Positions 41,721 to 44,873 of a DNA stretch of 44,873 bases are shown piece after piece. The DNA is from Fuerstiella sp. (GTDB lineage: Bacteria > Planctomycetota > Planctomycetia > Planctomycetales > Planctomycetaceae). Position 1 is the stretch's first letter, and each line of letters starts with the position of its first letter. The translations under genes were made by a program, and so were the position numbers. Below the pieces are notes generated by a model. That model did no database searches and was not told where the DNA came from. It saw only the letters and a program-made list of their open reading frames with translations. Location of the stretch: positions 1-44,873 of the forward strand of contig JALHMY010000082.1 of NCBI GenBank assembly GCA_022843805.1, given 5' to 3'.

Positions 41721-44381
41721 ATGACTGCCAAGCTCTCGCCAATGATGGAACGCTACATGGAAGTGAAGCGGGAAAATCCTGGCACGATGCTGCTGTTTCG
41801 TATGGGCGATTTTTACGAGCTGTTCTATCAGGACGCGGAAAATGCAGCTCGTGTGCTGGGCCTGACTCTCACCAGCCGCGACAAGTCATCAGACAATCCG
41901 GTACCAATGGCCGGATTCCCCTATCATCAGCTCGACTCTTATTTGCAGAAGCTGATTCACGCCGGCTTTCGCGCGGCGATTTGCGATCAGGTTGAAGATC
42001 CCAAAAAGGCGAAGGGACTGGTTCGTCGCGAAGTGACTCGGGTAGTAACACCGGGAACATTGACGGACGACCAGCTTCTGGATCCTCGGCAAAGCAACTT
42101 CATCGCGTGTATCGCTCCGGCTCGCAGCAGCATTGGACTGGCGTGGCTGGAATTATCTACCGGGCGATTTCTGGTCACTGAGATTGAACCGGCGCAGTTG
42201 CAGGAGGAACTCGCTCGCATTCGCCCGGCCGAATGTCTGATTCCGGAAAATGTTGTGCAGGAACAGATGCTTGCGCTGTCGCAGGCGGATTCTGGCAGCC
42301 CTGTTCTGACACCCCGGCCTGCCTGGTGCTTCGCCAAAGATGAGGCGCGCCGCATCCTGAATGAACATTTTGAGACGACGACTCTGGAAGGCTTCGATCT
42401 TCAGGATGACTCACCGGCCGTCACAGCAGCCGGTGCACTGATCGAGTATGTTCGGGAAACGCAGCGTACAGCTCTGCCACATATTGAGCGGCTGGAGGTT
42501 TGGCGTCGCGGACGACATATGGTCATTGACGAAGTTACTCGCCGCAGTCTGGAACTCACACAGACGATCCGGGATGGTCGTCGCGACACAACGCTTCTGG
42601 GAGTTATGGACCAGACAAGTACTCCGATGGGCGCGCGTCTGATCGCCGAATGGATGTCGAGCCCTTTGATGGATCTTGTTCAGATCGAACAGCGTCTGGA
42701 CGCTGTAGAAGAACTGGCATCCGAGCTGACTCTTCGTGACCAGCTGCGAGAATCTCTCAAACAGATTTATGATCTTCAGCGTCTGACGACTCGGGCCGCG
42801 ACGGGCCGGTGCAGCCCCAGAGATCTTGCGTGCCTGGCGGCCACACTGGAGCAGTTGCCCAAACTGAGAGCAAGACTGGCAGAACGTCGTTCGACTCGCC
42901 TGCAGACTCTGGAGCAGCGAATTGAGCTGTGTCCTGAAGTTCGCGCGGCCATCCGCGATGCTTTGATTGAAGAGCCTCCACTGACCTTAACAGATGGAGG
43001 TGTCATCCGACCAGGTTTTAGTGCTCAGCTGGATGAACTGCGGGATCTGAGCCGCGGTGGCAAGCAGTGGATCGCTGGCTATCAGGCCAGAGAAGTTCAG
43101 CGTACCGGCATTCCCAATCTGAAAATCGGATTCAACAAGGTCTTCGGTTACTATCTTGAAGTAACCGGCTCGCATCGCGAAAAAGTACCGGAAGACTATA
43201 TTCGAAAGCAGACACTTAAGAATCAGGAAAGGTATATCACCCCGGAACTCAAGGAGTATGAAGATAAGGTTCTGCGAGCAGAAGATCAGAGCAAGGCACT
43301 CGAACAGGAGCTGTTCGCACAGTTGAGGGAGGAGGTTGCCCGATTCGTGCCGCTGCTGCTGAAGACTGCGGAAGCACTTGCAGAGATTGATGTGTTTGCC
43401 GGACTCAGTCAGCTGGCTTCAACTGCGAATTACTGTCGGCCAGAGCTGACAGTTGAACCGTTAATGGACATTCGTGAAGGCCGACATCCAGTACTGGATC
43501 GTCTGATGCCAGCCGGACAGTTTGTGCCCAACGACATCCGACTTGGGATCCCGGGTACCGAAGCAGACAAACCGGTGGCAGGCCGAATTCAGATCATTAC
43601 CGGGCCGAATATGGCCGGAAAGAGTACGTATATTCGTCAGGCGGCTTTGATCTCCATCATGGCACAGATGGGGTCATTTGTTCCTGCCGGAGCCGCTCGC
43701 CTTGGAATTGCCGATCGCGTTTTCGCTCGAGTTGGTGCCAGCGACGAACTTGGACGCGGACAGAGTACATTCATGGTCGAGATGACCGAGACGGCCCGGA
43801 TTCTCAACGGCGCGACTGCCCGCAGTGTTGTGATTCTGGATGAAATTGGACGCGGTACCAGTACATACGACGGTATCTCACTGGCATGGGCGATTACCGA
43901 ATTTCTGCACGACGAAACTCAGTGCCGCACGATGTTTGCGACACACTATCATGAATTGACCGAGCTGACTCAGACCCTGAAACATGCATCCAACTGGAAT
44001 GTTGCCGTTCAGGAAAACAATGATGATGTCATATTCCTGCATCGGATCATTGAAGGAGCAGCCGGAAGGAGTTACGGAATTCACGTCGCGAAGATTGCCG
44101 GCGTTCCGCGAATGGTAACTGACAGAGCTGCCACGATACTGGAAACTCTGGAGAGTGACCACCTGAATGCCGACGGCCGACCTCGGGTTCCGCAGCGTGA
44201 AACCAGCCGACAGCGAAAACAGCAAAAATCTCTTTTCAGCATTCCGGAGGATCCTGTTCTGGATGAGCTGCGCAAGCTGGAAGTCGACAATCTCAGTCCC
44301 ATGCAGGCACTTCAGGAATTGTATCGCATTCGCAAACAGTTGACTCAGCGAAAATCAGGCCCCGGATCAGAGGTGATGTAA
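41721..44381 (+). CDS. mutS: DNA mismatch repair protein MutS
   Basis: ATG 41721 gives 886 residues, a normal MutS length; an in-frame TTG 21 bases earlier is less likely. The mismatch-reading Phe-x-Glu is Phe31/Glu33 (GDFYELF). Connector and lever domains follow. The C-terminal ATPase has Walker A GPNMAGKST (628-636), Walker B VVILDEIGRG (Asp707/Glu708), STFMVEMTE and the closing ATHYHELTEL. A helix-turn-helix dimer end (SPMQALQELYRI) completes the protein. It recognises base mismatches and recruits MutL. It shares strand and neighbourhood with the PRPP-synthetase-like gene; a functional link is not implied. Confidence 0.97.
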   Translation: MTAKLSPMMERYMEVKRENPGTMLLFRMGDFYELFYQDAENAARVLGLTLTSRDKSSDNPVPMAGFPYHQLDSYLQKLIHAGFRAAICDQVEDPKKAKGLVRREVTRVVTPGTLTDDQLLDPRQSNFIACIAPARSSIGLAWLELSTGRFLVTEIEPAQLQEELARIRPAECLIPENVVQEQMLALSQADSGSPVLTPRPAWCFAKDEARRILNEHFETTTLEGFDLQDDSPAVTAAGALIEYVRETQRTALPHIERLEVWRRGRHMVIDEVTRRSLELTQTIRDGRRDTTLLGVMDQTSTPMGARLIAEWMSSPLMDLVQIEQRLDAVEELASELTLRDQLRESLKQIYDLQRLTTRAATGRCSPRDLACLAATLEQLPKLRARLAERRSTRLQTLEQRIELCPEVRAAIRDALIEEPPLTLTDGGVIRPGFSAQLDELRDLSRGGKQWIAGYQAREVQRTGIPNLKIGFNKVFGYYLEVTGSHREKVPEDYIRKQTLKNQERYITPELKEYEDKVLRAEDQSKALEQELFAQLREEVARFVPLLLKTAEALAEIDVFAGLSQLASTANYCRPELTVEPLMDIREGRHPVLDRLMPAGQFVPNDIRLGIPGTEADKPVAGRIQIITGPNMAGKSTYIRQAALISIMAQMGSFVPAGAARLGIADRVFARVGASDELGRGQSTFMVEMTETARILNGATARSVVILDEIGRGTSTYDGISLAWAITEFLHDETQCRTMFATHYHELTELTQTLKHASNWNVAVQENNDDVIFLHRIIEGAAGRSYGIHVAKIAGVPRMVTDRAATILETLESDHLNADGRPRVPQRETSRQRKQQKSLFSIPEDPVLDELRKLEVDNLSPMQALQELYRIRKQLTQRKSGPGSEVM

Positions 44382-44754
44382 GCCCGGGTGGCAAATATGC
44401 ATGCTGGTGACGGCAGTCTCCGGCCCCGACGAGTTCGTCTCATGGGCTTGCCTCGCCTCTGTAAAGGTGATGTTGAACAACTAAAAGATGCGAACGAAAG
44501 ATCAAGGTTGGCGCAGTCTCCTCCGCTGCGGTATCTGAATTGGGTCGAAATCCGCCACCGGGGACTCAATGGCTTTGTGGCGGGAAGATTAGCCTGACTT
44601 CCCCAGAATCGACGAAATCTGATCCAGCTGGAAGATTATTTGCCGTGTTTTTGAGGCGAGTTTTCAAAAAAGCCCGTGTTTGGAAAGCCGAAACGTGATG
44701 TAGTGAGAACCCGGGATCTGGCGGGGGTGAGGACCAGCGATAAGATTCCCGGCT
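44382..44754. other. Intergenic region before the transposase
   Basis: No supported gene. If the transposase belongs to an insertion sequence, its left end should lie in the last ~100 bases, but no terminal repeat can be confirmed without the right end. Confidence 0.4.
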
Positions 44755-44873
44755 ATGTTTATTCGACAGTACTACAAGCAGGAGAATGGGCGACGCACGG
44801 CGTATTGGGCGCTGGTGGAATCGCATCGCACGGCAACGGGGCCGCGACAGCGAATCGTGGCCTGGCTGGGCAA
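44755..44873 (+). CDS. Transposase, IS1634/IS4-like (partial, N-terminal)
   Basis: The first 39 codons from ATG 44755 are open to the window edge. They read MFIRQYYKQENGRRTAYWAL, then VESHRTATGPRQ and RIVAWLG. This opening is characteristic, as far as I recall, of planctomycete transposases of the IS1634 group in the DDE superfamily (short basic strand, then GPRQRxVAxLG). The catalytic DDE part is outside. It probably marks an insertion sequence placed after mutS. Assignment rests on the N-terminus only. Confidence 0.65.
   Translation, partial: MFIRQYYKQENGRRTAYWALVESHRTATGPRQRIVAWLG

Noticed and set aside
44388..44597. 69-codon plus-strand frame after mutS
   Set aside because: GTG start with no ribosome site and no protein-like features.

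Overview
The window looks like a chromosomal piece of a planctomycete (Planctomycetota, probably order Planctomycetales). The evidence is the set of lineage-typical families: two DUF1501 proteins, a large PSCyt1/DUF1549/DUF1553 protein with a CxxCH haem motif, a DUF11-repeat envelope protein, a VWA plus glutamine-amidotransferase-like membrane protein, a PQQ-type beta-propeller protein, and many palindromic intergenic repeats. I cannot name the genus.

Layout. (1) 1-~4000: right-hand end of an integrated genetic element. A primase-polymerase resembling that of phage NrS-1 runs off the left edge. It is followed by an unrecognised gene, a 34-bp palindrome, a small ORF, an excisionase-like HTH protein and a tyrosine integrase whose frame runs into the 3' half of tRNA-Val(GAC), the apparent attachment site. 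(2) 4001-5895: mostly non-coding, with one small glycine-zipper protein and one doubtful small membrane protein. (3) 5896-14736, all minus strand: DUF1501 overlapping a secreted sialidase by ATGA, then a cytochrome-type DUF1549/1553 protein followed by a second DUF1501. (4) 14737-15616: divergent spacer filled with 188-bp and 19-bp tandem repeats. (5) 15617-23066, plus strand: DUF11 envelope protein, HEAT/TPR-like protein, VOC protein, double-ACT protein. (6) 23238-30936, minus strand: Cu-type P1B ATPase, then an SbcC/YhaN-like ATPase overlapped by an SbcD-like partner whose metal-binding motifs are nearly all replaced. (7) 31324-38165, plus strand: sugar kinase, quinone oxidoreductase, Dabb protein, VWA membrane protein, PQQ propeller protein. 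(8) 38430-40472, minus strand: molybdopterin genes moaD-moaE-moaA. (9) 40609-44381, plus strand: a divergent PRPP synthetase-like protein and mutS. (10) 44755-end: start of an insertion-sequence transposase.

How the genes work together. The first 4 kb is a mobile unit with its own replication and integration functions. The DUF1501/sialidase/DUF1549 block suggests secreted breakdown of sialylated glycans. The moaA/D/E genes make molybdopterin. The SbcCD-like pair probably acts on DNA, but the partner subunit looks catalytically dead. The spacers carry at least five different inverted-repeat families, which is the most unusual structural property of the window.
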